This document shows, piece after piece, positions 32,653 through 45,292 of a stretch of 64,000 bases of DNA. The stretch lies in the NCBI GenBank assembly GCA_037178675.1, contig JAYMGJ010000166.1, forward strand, positions 1 to 64,000, written 5' to 3'. The position numbers and the translations under genes were made by a program. Numbering within the stretch: the stretch's first letter is position 1; each line of letters begins with the position of its first letter. This stretch comes from Scleroderma bovista. Taxonomy: Eukaryota > Basidiomycota > Agaricomycetes > Boletales > Sclerodermataceae. The notes below the pieces were generated by a model. That model saw only the letters and a program-made list of their open reading frames with translations, was not told the origin of the DNA and made no database searches.

Positions 32653-33369
32653 GGTGATCTTCCCCTTCACTCCGCAACTCCTCATAATATTGTCTTTTAT
32701 CTGCCTTACATTTGTTCTCCACCTGACACAAATTACGTCGGATTAGTTTTATTTAATTATCTTATACCCTGCACTTCCAAATGTAGCACTATGTAGAGGC
32801 TGGCCTGTATCTAGTCTTCAGAACTATTGAAGTTTGTCACCTGTTTTTCTAAGTCCATCAAGATCCCCACTATCAAACCTACTCAAGTACCTCTCCTGGG
32901 GCTACCACATCTCATGGGCTTCTCGTTTATAATTACAGGAAACAGAGCCTCGAGGACTGACAACTGCAATGTTAAGGTAAGAACACCTCTCGTACACGAT
33001 ATCTTTCGCTAGTCTCCGAATATTATATTACTTACAGGCGCCTTCGAGCTGATATCATGGAGGCCACACATTCCCATGGGCTTCCACAGGTCTTACGATG
33101 AAATTTCTCCATTTCAACTCATGAACCTCCATAATCAACGTCAAGTATTTGCGTCTTCACGTAAGCATGTAGCGACTCACCTGATATGCACGGATGGCAT
33201 TCGTTCCTCAAGCGAACCAGTGCATTCACGCTCGATAGAATACGGGTATAAAGTGTCAGTGCCAGGTACTAAATCAAACCCGCGACAAAAAAGAATGTAA
33301 ACAATTGTCCAAGATTCAAAATAATCCATGACTACAATTCGGGGACACCACTATATGAATAAGGACGCC
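32653..33369. other. intergenic
   Basis: Convergent spacer between zinc-finger gene 4 and the membrane-protein gene; no gene seen. Confidence 0.4.
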
Positions 33370-34845
33370 CTAGATGTTGGAGTGAACAGAGTTGTTTTGA
33401 TAGTTGGTAGCTGGAGAAGTGGGGAGTGTGCTGGGATCGGACGAGTCCTGAAAGAACGTTAGAAGGACTCTCACGACCATGTGTGTAGACTTACATAAAC
33501 CATCAGTTGAGGAGCGGGAGAGAGGAAGGGGCTCACTGTGCCGCCTAGTATGGACTCATCATACATTGCACTAGGTAACTCGGTCTGGCGGCGCCGGCGG
33601 ACACAGAACCAGACAATAAAGGCTGCAATGCCAACAAACATACCTCCCACAAAACCTTCCACAACCCCTCCCACAACCCCTCCAACAATTGCTCCATTAG
33701 GAGATTCTGAAGATGAGGAAGGGGCGGAGGTTGGGGGCTGTGTGATAGTCTCTTGAGATCCACTATATATGTCCAAAGCAGTGAGTGTGCTAGTAGATGA
33801 GGAAGGGGCAGAAGTTAGAGACTGTGTTATAGCCCCGTTAGATCCACCAGATGCGAGAGAGGCTGTAAGTGTGCTAGATGAGGAAGGGGCAGAAATTGGA
33901 TACTGGGTTATAGGCCAATTAGATCCACCAGATGTGAGAGAAGCGGTACATGTGCTAGATGAGGAAGGGGCAGAGGTCGGAGAATGTAGTGGGACTACTA
34001 TCGCAATCGCTTGCGTTTTGATAGCAGTTGACTCACTTGCATCTAAGAGATATACAGTTCGAACTTGGTTAATGCGTCGTAATAAACGCACCTCTAGCAA
34101 GTTGAGCGAGGGTTACATTGAAACGGTCCGATGTCTATTGCGGATTGAACACAAGGAATTCGGAGCAAGAAATGAAACATACTGAGACATCCTGATAAGC
34201 CCAGTGTGGTATGGCGGTTCCACTTGGGATGTCCTCTGGAAATCTAGTGGAATAGTCGGTCTGGGAGTATAACTGCAAGATAGATGACAATCGCACGCGA
34301 GGTAGGTCATAGAACAGTTAGTGGACCACGAACTCCAACTGATGTAGGCAATGATGAGACAAGGAATACATCAGAGTCAGCTGAGAATCTCACTTGATGT
34401 AGGAGTAGTTCTGACATATGGAGCAAGCAGCAACAAGATTATATGTGATACTGTTGCATTTACAAGCATTTTCTGCGCCGACAGAAGGACCAACATAGTA
34501 GTGGTAGGTAGATGGCAGTGGGTCAACACTGAATGCTGTGAAAGGTGCTCAGAATCAACATTGTAGCGCAAGCGATGAGTGCGTACTCCCGTCGTTGCAT
34601 ACACCTTGTGCGTAGGCAGCAACAAGACACGGGTTTTGTGCCTTGCTGTTGTCCATCTGTCCCACTCAGGATGCATTGATTAGCACAGCTGAAAAGGATC
34701 ACGTCGCCAAAGGGAGACAGACCCAGTTGTATTGCGGCAAGCAGACAACAGTGGATTGTTGTGCAGAGACCCACAACGGGCGTTTGGAAAGCAGTCCGGT
34801 GCCAAGGATGGCCAGCGATGTCCATCTGAACTTGGGGGGGAACAT
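33370..34845 (-). CDS. Cys-rich, Ser/Thr-repeat single-pass membrane protein
   Basis: A cell-surface protein of a family I know from Agaricomycetes but whose role is unknown. The start at 34845 gives a signal-peptide-like N-terminus (basic, then LAILGTGLL). Exons 34723-34845, 34587-34656 and 34394-34535 encode the conserved ectodomain landmarks YNWMDNSKAQNPC, ACKCNSITYNLVAACSICQ and WSSWSTNC. Further exons encode IPSGTAIPHWAYQDV and FNVTLAQLA. Then comes a stalk of 27-29-residue Ser/Thr repeats (SAPSSSS...), a Gly/Val-rich transmembrane helix ending in VGIAAFIVWFCV, and a basic stop-transfer RRRR. The last exon ends at 33370 after intron 33448-33494. The junction around 34260-34330 does not phase cleanly, so one splice site is uncertain or the copy is damaged. 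The stalk is probably O-glycosylated. Confidence 0.65.
33690..33990 (-). repeat. tandem repeat coding for the Ser/Thr stalk
   Basis: About three and a half units of 81-87 bp, each containing (plus strand) GATGAGGAAGGGGC, which translates on minus as APSSSS. Unit number is likely to vary between strains. Confidence 0.8.
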
Positions 34846-36729
34846 GACAAAGATGATGGACGAAGGAAGAGAAAATATGACAAGTATACACGGGAATGGA
34901 CGTTGGTTTGTCTCAGTGATTCACCATGTTATATTGATGCCCGTACGGACATACGTTGGGAAATGCGGCCGTCCAGACCCAAGGTAGTTTAATTTCCGTG
35001 CGGCAATCACCGCAGCATACCCATAGGACACCCTATACCAAGGCTGTATGTCGAGGACGAGATGTTACATAATTACCTTGTTTTGACAAGGCCACTGGGA
35101 GGTGGAGACGGTGGCTGAAGGCAATTCAATTCGACTGGCACAAGCTTAAACAACGTCACCCTGTAACACGATTTTGATGTTTTGGATTGTTTGACCTTGA
35201 GATCGATAGTTGGTGAATGAGTATGCTAGAGTAAGAGGTAATTTCTTTCCATTGCAGGTGTTGATCGTAAACGTACGTTCCAATGGAAGAAGAGATAGGG
35301 CATTATTCAAGACTTTCCAACTGCGTAATTTTGGTTCAGTTCATCTTTACGAGCACATATGCAGGAGGATATTTAAGTTCAGCAACCTGAGAATCTGATG
35401 GAGAAAATGGTGGCGCTTCAAGATGGCGGCCTCAGGGAGGGTGTGACATTGGTGACACAGCCAAACCTGACAGTGGCACCCGGTGAAAACTGGAGGAGTG
35501 ATGAGATACTAGAAAGAGGTGGTCGGTGGCACGGCAAGCACCTTTTTTATGAGCACCGTGGGAGTGTTGCACTGTATGTTCCCAACGCAAACGCACGCAT
35601 AGTCCTTCATGCTCAGTTGTATTGAATCAGGTCAAAAAAAATCACCAGATTCGCGGATAACAACTTCCTGGTATGTGTTACGAAACAAGGTGATGACCTA
35701 ACAAAGCAAGTGAGATGTAGACGTCACACTAGGGGTCATGCTGTATGCGGGGCCCGATTCTGGATGTCACCGTTTGGTAGTTGAACGGCGTTGACTGGCC
35801 ACAGATCTGAGACCCGAGGCAAGTGCAAAATCCTTCATATTACTGTAACTAGTAAGCAAATGACTTTGAAATCCATGTACATATATTCAACGTTCATGAA
35901 CATTGATGCTAACACGGAACGGATCATTCATCATCAGAAAAGAACAGCAGGATCAGGATCACCATCTTCAATATGATCGGGCTCTTCATCACCAAGGTTA
36001 TCCGGTGCATGTCAAGCCTGCATCTGTACGTATATGCAGATAGTATAAGTTTCCGTTTGTTATCTGACGCCAACGGCCTGCAGGTTTCCTCGATGATACT
36101 GTGCATATTCACAAGAAACCTGGAATGCTCCCGCCGCCGTTCCATGGGACATCCCGTGTCATCTGCATCCCACATGACCCTGACGGCATCGACAGATTGG
36201 CGCCATTGTCGTTTACAGCATCCATCCGAGTACTACATACCCTTCCAATTTCCTGTCTTTGCGCACCGCTCAACAGCCTCGCGGCTTGGCCATCAACGTT
36301 GCCATTGTGCCCTTCATGGACATGGATATCGCCGGGCATTTTGCTCATAAGTCCGATTTGACAGCTGATGGTGTAGATCTTCAATGGGTTCGTCTCGTGC
36401 TAGGACGGCCGTTCGTCGTCATAGCATTTGTTCTGATTTTCCATACATGTCCTGCTTATCACCTCCACTCTAGGTAAATGATGGCATCCAGTCTGGTGAG
36501 GTGATTCTAATTTTTGCCAGCCAGAGCAACACCATGCTAACACGACCGAAACCCTTTGGCGTCGGAATACCTTTGGTTAGTCTACTCTTGTTCAGTTCGG
36601 TGCACTCATATGTCGCTTACATGGCAGTGCACAGACTACGGCACCTTTTGTCATTTTTTTTCTTTGCGTGTTTGCAACGGGTTCCCTGCTACCTGGACCA
36701 TCGACGTTGTGATCAACCCAAATCCAACA
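34846..36729. other. 1.9 kb without a supported gene
   Basis: Includes the promoter side of the membrane-protein gene. A plus-strand 75-codon frame at 35398-35625 and longer frames at 35973-36361 have no recognised domain. Confidence 0.35.
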
Positions 36730-36789
36730 TTTGGCAGGTTCTCGCCGCGTCTTGCAGGGCGGTGCAATTCGCTACATCAAAAGTTCCTC

Positions 36790-37240
36790 AAGAACGTCCG
36801 TCAGCACATTCTGGTTCTCAGTCGTTATGGCACAGTGCCCCTCGCTTCTCTCGTTTGCGGATGCCCGGCTGACGAACGGCGTGTTTGCGTTATGGAGCTC
36901 TATATTGCATGTGCGGTACCTATCATGGCGAGCTCCGTCTTCAAGAATGACTTCCAGCCTGGACCGTTCAACTTGGGTGTCCTTGTGGGTACCTCTTCTC
37001 GCTTGCTCTCTTGACATCGGCGTTGACATCACATCCGTGCCAGAGTTTATCTGTTGATTTCGATGCGATGGCGTTCATGACCATCCTCCTCTTCTTCTCC
37101 ACCTCGCTTACTAGAACAGAAATTGCTTCTATTAATCGATGGATGGTGTGCTCCTGCTCTCACTCGCATGGTACCTCCCTGTGTGATGATATGGGCGTGT
37201 ACTGGTTCATTGAACTTGTGCAAAATGTGGATAGAAACTC
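36790..37240 (+). pseudogene. decayed amino-acid permease (APC family) C-terminal part
   Basis: Short stretches in different frames resemble the last membrane segments of fungal amino-acid/GABA permeases. They are ELYIACAVPIM followed by KNDFQPGPFNLG (about 36890-36980), FDAMAFMTILLFF after a possible intron (about 37060-37100), and GVLLLSLAWYLPV followed by GVYWF (about 37145-37215). They cannot be joined in one frame, and no upstream membrane domain is recognisable. I read it as a relic with no product. Confidence 0.5.
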
Positions 37241-39854
37241 CATGGAAATTGGATTAGACGCATATATAGTGTGAAGCCGCGAGGCTGATCACATTGTTCG
37301 CGGCACGGTCGCAGTCAGAAGGGTTGTGGCCATACCCGCCTGGGCAGGTGAACGAGCGCAAAGCAAGAACGGACCCACGGCAAGAACCTAGACTCTGGGT
37401 GCGATCAGATGGCAAGGGGGTTGTTATGCGCTGGATGGGCTGAGTCACCCTCGTGAGCTGTCTCGAAAAATCCCATCCCACCGTGCAGTGATATTCAAAG
37501 CAATTGAGCAGTACCCCACCGGCGTACGATAAGATGCCAACGATTCCGCTCGTTCGGGGGTTTGGTGCTAGCAACGTGGCCGTCGATTTACACGGCCCTT
37601 GGTCACAGATGCATCTGAAAAAGGGACAAGCGAGAACAGCTGTTTAACAGTCTCTTGTACTTGGTGGCATCCTCTCGATAGTCACGAGCGTCTAAGCGAG
37701 CCCAAAAGGTGTCTTACAGCACGTCCTTCCAAACGGAAAGTGGAACGGACTACTCAATCCCTCAGGTACTAGCTTTAAATGCAGATGCCTGTGACTAATG
37801 TCCAGTTTCCTGACTCGCCTCTGTCCCAGACACGACACGCACGCCTGTCCCTCGTTTTTACACCTGTCAGGCTCTATATGTATATGAACCCCTAATCGCG
37901 TGGCTGAAAATCAAGGCCATCTAAATCAGAAAAGGATCTACCCTTACCGACTCATCCTTGACCAACATCCTTATCACTTTGACTCATGGTCTGGGCAAAT
38001 GGCTACGGACTGGAAGAAAGCCTGTAGAACGTGGACTCACTCCGCGTGCGCCCCGCGTCGATCTGCAACGCTTTTGTCACGATCTCGATCACGATCACGA
38101 TCACGAATATGATATTAGCCATTTCCTGATCCACTCTAGTTTCCAAGCCACACAGCAGCGTCAGGCTTCTCTCGAACCCTTTGTCACATTAGATTGTGAT
38201 TATGATCGTGAATCCTCCGCCCTGATGATATCATAGCAGCCATTTCATTCCGTGACTCACGAGGCTCTGGTTCGTCCCTTGGTCCTCAGAGGCCTCGTGT
38301 ACGGCCCTGGATCCTCATGCAGACGATGATTCTCGGACACGTTTTCTTTTCCTCCTGTCACGCGATCGGATAATGAAAGAAACGCGAGCAAAGCGAAAAA
38401 GTCAAAGTCAAAGCCTCGAGGCAAAATGTCCCAACGGACCGAAATGCCGCCAATGTGGCTGTGCTTCCGACCCTGCTATTTTTGTGGAGCGGCAAGTATG
38501 TAACATGTATACGTACAAGTGTTGTAACATACTTGCCCCTCTTTCCCCCCCTTTCCCCCTGGTTCCTAACTCAGCTAGGTAGCATGTGATTAACGGGCTT
38601 ACGCGTCGTCGTGATAAGTATGGATGTACTGGTTAGAAGCTGATCAGTATTATGTCTATGTCGCATTCGTGACGGCCCTGACAGCGCCGCGTTTGTACCG
38701 CATCACAGAACAAAAGGACGGGTATGCTAGTTGTGGCGCGGAAGGCTTCGAGAAGGAGCGGGGGCGAGCGGGCAGTTCACCTCCAGATTCGTTACTGCCA
38801 TCCACGGTACAAGGTACGCAGCTATTGCTCGCAGCTACTACCACAGCGATCTCGGTCGCAGTGGTGTATGTAATGCACTGGTTAGTAGTCTGTTGCCGCC
38901 AAGTAGGACTCGGACATGCTATGGTGCTAACCACTTGCACTGTAAGCTGTATCCATGGTCTCTAGAGACCCCCAGCTATGCTGTGCCCCCACAGCCGATT
39001 GGGGATAATACAGCAATACGATATTTGACATGCCCGCATTGGTGGATGTGCGCCATTCCGCCCATCCCCCTGATACGCAGTCCATGATGGAGTGATGGGG
39101 ATGCCGTGGAGTGACGTCCCGGTGATGACTCCCTGTGATGCGCCAGCTGTCTACATAGTACTGCGGCACAGTTCCGGATCCATCATTGGGATCTGGAGTC
39201 ATGCAAGAGTCCACACACATATCGACAATGATCATCAACACGATTCCATTCGACGCTCTGCGAGTATGTAGTATAATTGTAGGTGTTATATCTAGTAGAA
39301 ACAAGTTACTGGCAAGGCGCGTGCGTAGGTATACTGTACAACAAATTCTATCCACACAAATAATCCGTTCCGGTCGAATAGGGATGTAAGAATAGGCGGC
39401 GGTGGGGAGTGGGGGGAAGCGACTAAATACCAAGAACCAAAGCACCAAAAAAAGAATTCCGAACGTTGAAAAGCGCGGTTCTGGGGTTTTTAACGATAAG
39501 GAATAATAAAACATGTGGGTCATGAATCGAACGAGGAAACGAAAGAGGAAGAGGGAAAACGTCCATATCTTTTTTATCGTATAATGTTCCGTGCAGTATC
39601 ATAAAATGGGAGGGATGTATGTGTGACAAGCTGCGATGATCGATGATGGTTTTGGGAGGATGATGCTACAGGAGGGTAAATGCTTGTCCGTGGATGACGA
39701 GAGGGTTGTAGAGTATAAGGATATGCGGGAGTTCCAGTGACAGGCGACCACGGCGCCGAGAGAGAGAGAGACAGAGAGGGAAGCTGGAGTGTGGGAGAAA
39801 GCCAGAAAGAGAAATAACAAAGTCAGGGCCTAGCGAGCCAAGGAGGGAACGGGC
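37241..39854. other. 2.6 kb without a supported gene
   Basis: Contains a short CACGAT/CGATCA simple repeat near 38080-38110. A 198-codon minus frame (38927-39523) has no recognised domain. No RNA gene seen. Confidence 0.35.
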
Positions 39855-40565
39855 TCAAGCTGGCCCGTGCGTGGGGGGACCGTGCGTCGGATGAGCGACG
39901 TTGAGCATCCATATATCAGGGCCATACTTGGTGCACGACAGCCCCATGAATACATTCTGTCCGCGCAGAAAGTCCAACCTGTTCACTCCCCTGCTCTTCG
40001 TCCACTCCGGGTTCGGTGAACGGTCGCCTCTGGCATGGAACGCAAACGCTACCGCCTCTTTGTCAGCCTTCGACGGCAGCCTCTCATACTCTGCCATCTT
40101 CACTGGGATCTGTAGGAACCCGTGCAGAGCCTCGAGGACATCGCGTATGGTGACATATAGGCACGAAGCGGGGTTGGGTGGATAGATATATGTCGACCAT
40201 GGGAGGTAAGGATGTATGAGAGTGAGTTTGGGCAGAGGAGGAGTTGTTGCAGGCTCGTTCAGTGTGCGCTCAAAGCGGCTTGTGGTGCTGCACGATGGAG
40301 ACGCAAGCACGTTGGGCCTGAGTGAGGGTGCGACCGGCGGGTAGACTAGATTGTAGATGACCGGAGCGACGGAGGGGTAGTATGCGAGTAGCGCATGGAT
40401 GGTGACCGGTCCTCCTGCATAAGGGAGGTAGAGGTATGGACCCTGGGGAGGTGTGTTTGGACCGTGCGAGGATGGGAGAGAAGAGTCGGTGAAGGAGGGT
40501 GAGGGCGTTGAGGGAGGGGAGAAAAAGGCGTTCTCCTCTGCGAATCGGACGTGTTTGCCCGGCAT
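39855..40565 (-). CDS. DUF6699-domain protein
   Basis: A 236-residue single-exon protein of a basidiomycete family (DUF6699) of unknown function. I choose ATG 40565 (MPGKHVRFAEENAFF) because the family often begins this way and a TATA box lies 76 bp upstream; the open frame itself extends further 5'. A Pro/Ser-rich N-terminus leads to the domain: HALLAYYPSVAPVIYNL, then NEPATTPPLPKLTL, LPWSTYIYP, VTIRDVLEALHGFL, RGVNRLDFLRG and the C-terminal GLSCTKYGPDIWMLNV. No signal peptide or membrane helix. It is clearly diverged from the three tandem DUF6699 genes at 51.8-62.5 kb, keeping the PATxPP and V.R.DFL/YL signatures. Confidence 0.85.
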   Translation of the reverse strand: MPGKHVRFAEENAFFSPPSTPSPSFTDSSLPSSHGPNTPPQGPYLYLPYAGGPVTIHALLAYYPSVAPVIYNLVYPPVAPSLRPNVLASPSCSTTSRFERTLNEPATTPPLPKLTLIHPYLPWSTYIYPPNPASCLYVTIRDVLEALHGFLQIPVKMAEYERLPSKADKEAVAFAFHARGDRSPNPEWTKSRGVNRLDFLRGQNVFMGLSCTKYGPDIWMLNVAHPTHGPPTHGPA

Positions 40566-40640
40566 TCTGGTGTATGGTGATGGTTGTGAGTAGCAGATCC
40601 CTATGGCTGGAAGTGTGGGGAACGTAGACAAGTGTTCCAA

Positions 40641-40650
40641 CCCTTTTATA
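40641..40650 (-). promoter_or_regulatory. TATA box of the DUF6699 gene
   Basis: TATAAAAGGG on the minus strand, 76 bp upstream of the chosen start codon. Confidence 0.6.
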
Positions 40651-43600
40651 CATATGGCGTCGGTCAAGGGAAACGCATCGCCCCCCCGAAGCAAAAATAA
40701 ATATATATAAATTGGATATCGCGACGCGTGACAGTGTCGCTTTTGTCACGCTTCCCTCTTTGGTACAGCCCTGTCATCGTCGATCCAGCACCGCTGCCAA
40801 GGTACTAGTCAGTGTGACTCGTGCATCGCTTCCGCCGTGCCATGGTCCCGCCTCCAATGTTCATCGAATGTTCTCTCGTCTCCTATGTGGGTATACAAGG
40901 GCAACATATAGATCACCGGATCCCTTGTCACCCCAATCTCGGCTCTCTTTGTTGGATGGGCCCCATAAGCATCAGACACAGCATGCCCCTCAAAGTCTTG
41001 TTTCTGTTATTATTATTCGCGTTTTTTTGGGGCGACCAACGACATCGTACCATGCTGCGGGTATCCAAACTTCCAACTGCGCACACCTAGATCTGAGTCC
41101 GACGTCAACGCATACTTGCATATAACACCAATTCGAGACGCCGCCACATCTGATATGGGGCTCTCTTGCAAGTAATATGATACTGCGCGCCACATCCTCT
41201 GATCACCCCCAAGCTTCTCGCGGTCCCCGAGGTCACGGTATTCGTACGGCGATAATGTTCCATGTTCCCCCTGCATACGCCATTCTCCGCTGCGCTTCGC
41301 AGTCCGACTCCGGTCCCGTTTCGATGGTACCAGCTCGATCCATCCAGTCATTTGGAAGAGCATGTTCCAAATTTAGCAACTGGCCTACTATCGCCAAAAT
41401 AGGAACGTCTTGGCAATTCCAGTTGACCTGGATCACATCACATCGACTGTAATCACGCCGTTCATAATCATGCTTCACAATCACGCTTCACACGTGCCCG
41501 CCCATCGGGTGGTCCTTTTTGGGCGTGTTTTGGGGGGTCTGCGGACTCCGACTTGGGTGGAGCTCATTTCAGCATCGCGGAATGTTCCAGAGATGGGAGA
41601 TGGGATAGGGGTGAACTCTAGTGTAGCTCAGTTTGGTTCGGATCGGTAAGGTTTACTCTTCTACACCCTTTCTCACTAGTACTCGTCCACTGTCGGAAGA
41701 ACCACGACAAGAGCTTCGGGAAGAAACGGGGCGCCGAGACGTCGTCCCCTGGCTCCAACTAATGCGGAAACAGTGGCATGGATAGTGTGGAACCTGCATA
41801 CACGCCAAAGTTTAAGGTATTTATACCCATATAGTTCTTATCTCAACTTCACTAGCTTAACTGTATCACCCATGTCCATCACAAAAATGTTGACGTAGGA
41901 TGAGTGATCTGACTCAGTGATAGGTGTCGTGATTGATCGATATGATGACATATACCTGGCCAACTGCGCAGCACATTTGGTCCCGTCTCGACGAGTCAAA
42001 ACCTAGCAGGCTATGCTCCGCTCTAAACAGTAACAATGGATCGTGTCATGGCCGGTCCCTTTGAATCCCTGAGTTCATCCGATACCCTTGGCGTTGGCGT
42101 TGTCGCACACAGAGCGAACTATGTCATGACTGATGCATGTACATATACAGCATATAGACGCCTTCCTGTCTGTCCCCGTTGTGTCCCTGGACTTTATCAG
42201 TCACTGTCAACTCGTCACTTGCCATGTTCTCCACGGCTGTCATGGGATGAGTCGTCGCGTTGTTATTTTGTGCGTCAATACTAAACTCTAAGGAACACGG
42301 AGTCCCGACAGAGTTTCCCTTCACACAACCGCAAGAGCGCTGGGCATATTGATCATATGCCCTTGATTTTCCCTTTTTTGGACCGACGAAACGAGAAGGG
42401 GGAGAGAAGTAAGGGGGCACTCTCGTGGTGTGGGCGTTGGAAAGTCGACGATGATTGGACAGTGTTTGTAGGACAATGATTGGATGGGATTTGTCGGGCA
42501 AATCCATAAAATTGTTGGGAAACCAGGTACTACGACAAACCTCATTTGGCTGTGCATAGCAGAATACGTAACTTGCCAAGTACGTAACTATGTGCATACT
42601 ATGTGGGCGGAATGGGGCAGTGGGGCAGGGCGGGAGCGGTGCGTGGCCATGCACGGCGCATATGGTACACAGTTACGCGTGATAATCGATCGAAAGACAG
42701 GTACAAGTTGCAACGTCATGCTAACAATAGACCCTCGAGCGGCAATAGAATTCGAACGTTCGCAGCACTGCCGCCCCCTGGCTAGTACATATCCAATGCA
42801 TTTCTGGGGATCCCGCGGTCCCTTTCATTCTCAGAATTTCCCATGCCTAGAGGCTGACAGAAATAGAACCGTGGAGAATGTGGCGAATTAGTAGCGACTA
42901 GTGCAAATAGGACCGCAGCTATGAGAGCGGACGCCAACGGCTGGGAACCAGATTTCCGTGGATGTAGATACCTACTTACGTAGAATCTGTTTTAGGTGGC
43001 GACGATCCCCATCCTCGGAAGAATCTCTCCGAGGTGGGTATACACCATAGCCATACGCAACTTTGTCCCGTCCATGGCGAAGTGCAATGTGTAATATGCG
43101 ATGTGGGGCGATGACGATCTATACATGGACAACTTGAGAACGTTGTGCGGTCACTGGCATCAAACTAGGATGGATGATACACTGTCAAGCGGGCCGTTGG
43201 CCGTTGGCTGCAGCCGGGGTGGGTGGTCAGGACATGGATGTTACGTGTGGATTTGGTTTGTCGAGGATGACAAGGTTCAGATACGTCCGCATCCACCGGA
43301 AAGCCTCATTCCCAACCCAACCCGGCCTAGCCCAAACACCTGTCAACATACTTGGCACGCTAAAACTGGCAACCTTGGCGACAGCAAATGAATAGGAAAC
43401 AGTGACATGGGCCCAAGGAGCTGGAGGGAAATTGAATTGGTAGCGCACTAAGCGGGAAATATCCTGCAACAACATCAGTCATCCAGAAAGGGGAAGGGTG
43501 AGTACTATAGAAGTCTGGCAGGTGACGCGATCATGACACGCCCACTCGTCCATGTCGACGTCTGTGACTTACTTCTTCAGGATAATTGAATAGGTGATGG

Positions 43601-44733
43601 GCGCAGAGTTGAGTCCAGTGCAATTCACACACACAACTCGGAGTTAATATTAATACTCGGCACAAGGGAAGGTCGTGCCGTGGACAGCGGAAATTACATA
43701 GTATCGGAACGTGGTGCAGTGGGAGCAGATTCGACTGGAGTGGTGCAGTGTTAGGAGGGGTGTCGTGGCGCTTCGGTGCATGCCGGTGCTCACCTTAGTG
43801 ATGACTATGAACAATGACAGCGGGGGCAATCAACCAAGCGCCACGCTTACTGAACACGCCACAAGAAAATTTGCCATCCCAGGTCCCAAGTCATGCCGTG
43901 TCCGTCGCGTTCCCATATCCAGCTCCAGTCTTCTTTCTACAGGGGCAGTGCACAAGCCGTCACTGCGATCCACTTGCTGTAGGTTCGCAAGACCCCGAGT
44001 CGAAGGTTTCAGCGCCAAACTTGGCGCCCCGGACGGTACATCCTCGCAGTGCGGTATCCTCCCACGGAACGACTTCACCGGAAATTGAAACTCGTGTCAC
44101 AGTAGACATCAGACTAAAGCACGGTGGATCAGAAGCAGAGCTTTGGTGCTCGCCACAGAAATCAGAGATGCATAAAACGATTGTGTGTGTGGATGGACAG
44201 GGGCTCGGCTGCTCGGCTGCGGCGTCTCTGTACGGTTTCATCACGGGTATCGAAGGCCGCCCCACGGATAACTCATACATGATCTCTTCTCGGTAGACCG
44301 TTGACCCCCATCGGACATTTCGGGAAAAAAAAACAGTAGGGTTGGATTTCGATCCACAAATCTGATCTGAGGATGGATTCAAACGGCGTGGACAGTTTAG
44401 ACGCCGCAACCATAGTGTGCCACATTTCATCGGCTTTGTCCGAGTATGTCCACTAATCCACACCAGGACTAGCAGACTCTATGAATGATGATGAAAAGGA
44501 CCATGACGCACCAACCCCTGGACGCTGATTTTCCATATCGGAAGAATCATCCTCAAAATCAAGGTGCCCAGCACATTGTAAGACGTACGGTATCGCACTT
44601 TGCGCGGGTCTAAGAGGGATGAGATCCGGTCTCTGATGCAGAGCTCCGAATCTGGTGCCAGATGAGCGTATATGAATGAGACTAGATTGGGGTATATTTA
44701 CCTTTGGTTTCGGCTCTTGAGTCTCACCCAGAA
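40651..44733. other. 4 kb without a supported gene
   Basis: Overlapping frames of up to 176 codons on both strands (for example 42124-42654 minus, 43814-44296 plus with 43960-44463 minus opposite). None shows a domain or a consistent exon series. Confidence 0.35.
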
Positions 44734-45292
44734 TTATGCATGAATATCTTGCGGAACACAAATACATGCACAGATCATCGTGAATATGGGCAGAATAATC
44801 GCGAGATAGATGTGTGGCACGCTATACCAAGTCTGTTCCATTGTGGGAATGTCAGATCGAAATTCACCCGGATATGACGAAGTCGTCAGACCATCCAAAT
44901 ACTGCGAGCGGGCGATTTTAGTCATGAACATCGTAATCAGTGCGTGCTCTTACCAGGTGGTGTGCTTGGTTACTATAAGCAACCCCTTAGTTTAGTTCCT
45001 TCAGCACATCCCCAAGATTACCAAAGGTAAGTCAATGTGGACGCCGGAAACTAACCGAAAGCACAAAGGGTTGTCATGTCCTGGCATCCTCTGGTGTCCG
45101 GCTGTTCCCTGTAGCAACGTTCGTACAACGAATACTTGACGGACCAATAAGGCTCGACTTGAACTTTAAAATCTCGATATGGAACTTGTAAACCCTGTGG
45201 TATGGCATCGACAGATGGGCCGATGCAGCTGTGTGTGTGTTCTGCATGATCATACAAAGCCTCAGCGCCAGTAGTATTACATAAGCAAGCAT
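44734..45292 (-). other. possible gene fragment with signal-like and membrane segments
   Basis: On the minus strand a hydrophobic start (MLAYVILLALRLCMIM, 45292) is followed by an open Cys-containing stretch and then, after sequence that could be introns, by one strongly hydrophobic helix (VPHIYLAIILPIFTMICACICV, about 44770-44840). The layout suggests a single-pass membrane protein, but I cannot build a consistent splice model or name a family. Confidence 0.2.

Noticed and set aside
38060..38120. Arg-Ser dipeptide frame (RSRSRSRSR) as an SR protein
   Set aside because: It is a short CGATCA-type simple repeat with no RRM or further coding support.
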